Made by a program: the position numbers and the translations under genes
Source of the DNA: Deltaproteobacteria bacterium
GTDB taxonomy: Bacteria; Myxococcota_A; UBA9160
DNA: 7,433 nt
Assembly: GCA_003520425.1 (NCBI GenBank)
Contig: DOUU01000162.1
Location: forward strand, 1,561-8,993
Direction of reading: 5' to 3'
In this document: positions 6,603-7,433 of the stretch, piece by piece
Numbering within the stretch: the first letter of the stretch is position 1
How the letters are laid out: each line of letters starts with the position of its first letter
Notes under the pieces: generated by a model
Told to the model about the DNA's origin: nothing
Seen by the model: only the letters and a program-made list of their open reading frames with translations
Database searches by the model: none

Positions 6603-7223
6603 ATGACCGCGCTGCCCCCTGCTACGACGTCGGCCAAGGAGTTCCTGGAGAACTGGCTACCGAAGGCGATTGCCGCGGCGGGTCTTCCGGAGAACGCGAA
6701 GACCGTTGAAGTGAAGCTCGGTATTCGGCTGGAGGGCGACGGAGGCGGCGACTGGATCTTCCACTTGCGAGAAGGCGCGGTTACGGTGAACCCAGGACCC
6801 ACCGAAGAGGCCGCCTTTACGCTCATCCAAAGCGTCGTGGATTGGCGCGGCGCGCTGTGGGAGGGGCGGGGTGGTGCATTCGGGAAGCAGGCCTCAGGCC
6901 TCTTTCGGCCGAACTCGCCGGAGCAACAAACAGGCCCCGCAGGTCGCCCGATGGACCCGGCTGCACTTGGCCGGCTTCAGGCGCTTCGCGGCATGATCCG
7001 GATGGTTGTGGCGGGCGGGTCGACCGGCGATTGGAAGGTGAACTTCAAGCTTGGCCCCGGCCCCATCCCCGCGGAGCCCAGCACGACGGTAACCATCTCA
7101 GCGGAAGACGCCTCTGCGATGGAGCGCGGTGAACTCGATCCCATGCAGGCCTTTATGGCGGGACGCATCCAGATCGCGGGTGACATGGCGCTCATGATGC
7201 AGATGCAAGCGGCCACGATGTGA
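6603..7223 (+). CDS. SCP2 sterol-binding domain protein
   Basis: A 206-residue soluble protein whose C-terminal part (about 138-202) fits the SCP2 sterol-carrier fold, which binds lipids or acyl-CoA in a hydrophobic tunnel. Visible signs are the strand GDWKVNFKL (142-150), the strand TTVTISAEDASAM (161-173), and the closing DPMQAFMAGRIQIAGDMALMMQMQ region (179-202), with the family's typical G-[RK]-[IL]-x-[IV]-x-G-D pattern. The N-terminal part (about 12-90) looks like a second, decayed SCP2-like half: a start helix, then GDWIFHL (49-55), a strand, and a W-x-G-x-L-W-E-G stretch (81-88). The linker (about 100-120) is Pro/Gly/Gln-rich. No signal peptide or membrane helix is seen, so it should be cytoplasmic. 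In bacteria such proteins are often linked to lipid or fatty-acid metabolism, but no such gene lies nearby, so the ligand is unknown. It appears to be transcribed alone, ending 29 bases before a tRNA gene. Confidence 0.85.
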   Translation: MTALPPATTSAKEFLENWLPKAIAAAGLPENAKTVEVKLGIRLEGDGGGDWIFHLREGAVTVNPGPTEEAAFTLIQSVVDWRGALWEGRGGAFGKQASGLFRPNSPEQQTGPAGRPMDPAALGRLQALRGMIRMVVAGGSTGDWKVNFKLGPGPIPAEPSTTVTISAEDASAMERGELDPMQAFMAGRIQIAGDMALMMQMQAATM

Positions 7224-7233
7224 GCTAGAGACA

Positions 7234-7250
7234 GGCCCTCTCGGAGGGTT
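7234..7250 (+). terminator. Short hairpin between SCP2 gene and tRNA, possible terminator
   Basis: CCCTC (7236-7240) pairs with GAGGG (7244-7248) over a 3-nt loop, and two G-T pairs can extend the stem to 7234-7250. Only two T bases follow, so as an intrinsic terminator it is weak. Its place, 10 bases after the SCP2 stop and directly before the tRNA, fits either a weak terminator or a processing signal. Confidence 0.25.
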
Positions 7251-7252
7251 CC

Positions 7253-7329
7253 GGGGCGGTAGTTCAATCGGTTAGAGCACCGGCCTGTCACGCCGGAAGT
7301 TGCGGGTTCGAGTCCCGTCCGCCCCGCCA
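7253..7329 (+). tRNA. tRNA-Asp (anticodon GTC)
   Basis: A full 77-nt cloverleaf including an encoded CCA end. The acceptor stem is GGGCGG-type: 7253-7259 pairs with 7319-7325, with discriminator G7326. The D stem is GTTC (7262-7265) with GAGC (7275-7278). The anticodon stem is CCGGC (7280-7284) with GCCGG (7292-7296), and the loop CTGTCAC carries anticodon GTC at 7287-7289, which reads Asp codons GAC and GAU. The T arm has the standard GGTTCGAGTCC core. G34 after U33 is as expected for Asp. tRNA genes are common integration sites; the flank just downstream is described separately. Confidence 0.97.
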
Positions 7330-7433
7330 ATTCGCCTCCATAAGTCCTTGAATTTCTAGGGACATTTTGTGACTGAAATTGGCTTTTGAGTCGCGGGCCA
7401 CAAGCGGGCCACAAATCTCATCAGAATTGTGTC
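7330..7433. other. Lower-GC tRNA 3' flank, possible island edge
   Basis: From the end of the tRNA to the window edge, 48 of 104 bases are G or C by hand count (about 46%), clearly lower than the genes to the left. GCCAATT at the tRNA end (7326-7332) is the reverse complement of AATTGGC (7377-7383), which is followed by TTTT, so a long-looped terminator for the tRNA is possible. No gene is supported; the minus-strand open frame here reads across the tRNA antisense strand. Confidence 0.4.
7393..7414. repeat. Perfect 11-bp tandem repeat downstream of tRNA-Asp
   Basis: GCGGGCCACAA occurs at 7393-7403 and again at 7404-7414 with no gap and no mismatch. Short direct repeats near a tRNA 3' end are the kind of sequence that tyrosine-integrase arm-binding sites show, but no integrase is in the window, so that role is only inferred. 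Confidence 0.7.

Noticed and set aside
6977..7414. Minus-strand open frame of 145 codons at the right end, reading AGRTGLEPATSGVTGRCSN in the middle
   Set aside because: That peptide is the antisense translation of the tRNA-Asp gene, a familiar source of false proteins, and the rest overlaps the SCP2 gene.

Overview
The window is 7.4 kb of GC-rich bacterial DNA. It carries five protein genes that I can support, one tRNA gene and several long non-coding gaps. The large membrane-anchored Ser/Thr kinase, the high GC and the repeat-rich signalling protein suggest a deltaproteobacterial or Myxococcota-like bacterium. That is an inference from style; no marker gene fixes the taxonomy.

Layout, left to right. 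Positions 1-475 hold no convincing gene, only an imperfect hairpin at 60-100. At 476-1480 (+) is a Na+/Ca2+-exchanger-like (CaCA superfamily) membrane protein. It converges on a two-gene minus-strand unit: a secreted protein with three DUF3761 repeats (2670 down to 2050) followed after 22 nt by a YidB-family protein (2027 down to 1638). A 702-bp gap (2671-3372) then separates this unit from a divergent gene and contains a cluster of GC-rich hairpins. The divergent gene (3373-6234, +) encodes a 953-residue protein. Its order is signal peptide, periplasmic Ala/Gly-rich segment, one membrane helix, a beta-rich cytoplasmic region, a run of helical repeats with an exact 13-residue period, TPR-like helices, and a complete Hanks-type Ser/Thr kinase at the C-terminus. 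After a 368-bp gap comes an SCP2-type lipid-carrier protein (6603-7223, +), then tRNA-Asp(GTC) at 7253-7329. The last 104 bases are much poorer in GC and contain a perfect 11-bp tandem repeat.

The genes do not form one obvious pathway. The only likely operon is DUF3761-YidB. The most noteworthy items are the 13-residue repeat array and topology of the kinase, the triple DUF3761 protein, the atypical ion-binding repeats of the exchanger, and the tRNA 3' flank, which could be the edge of an integrated element. I see no CRISPR array, transposase, toxin-antitoxin pair, phage gene or defence cassette, and I do not claim a new system here.
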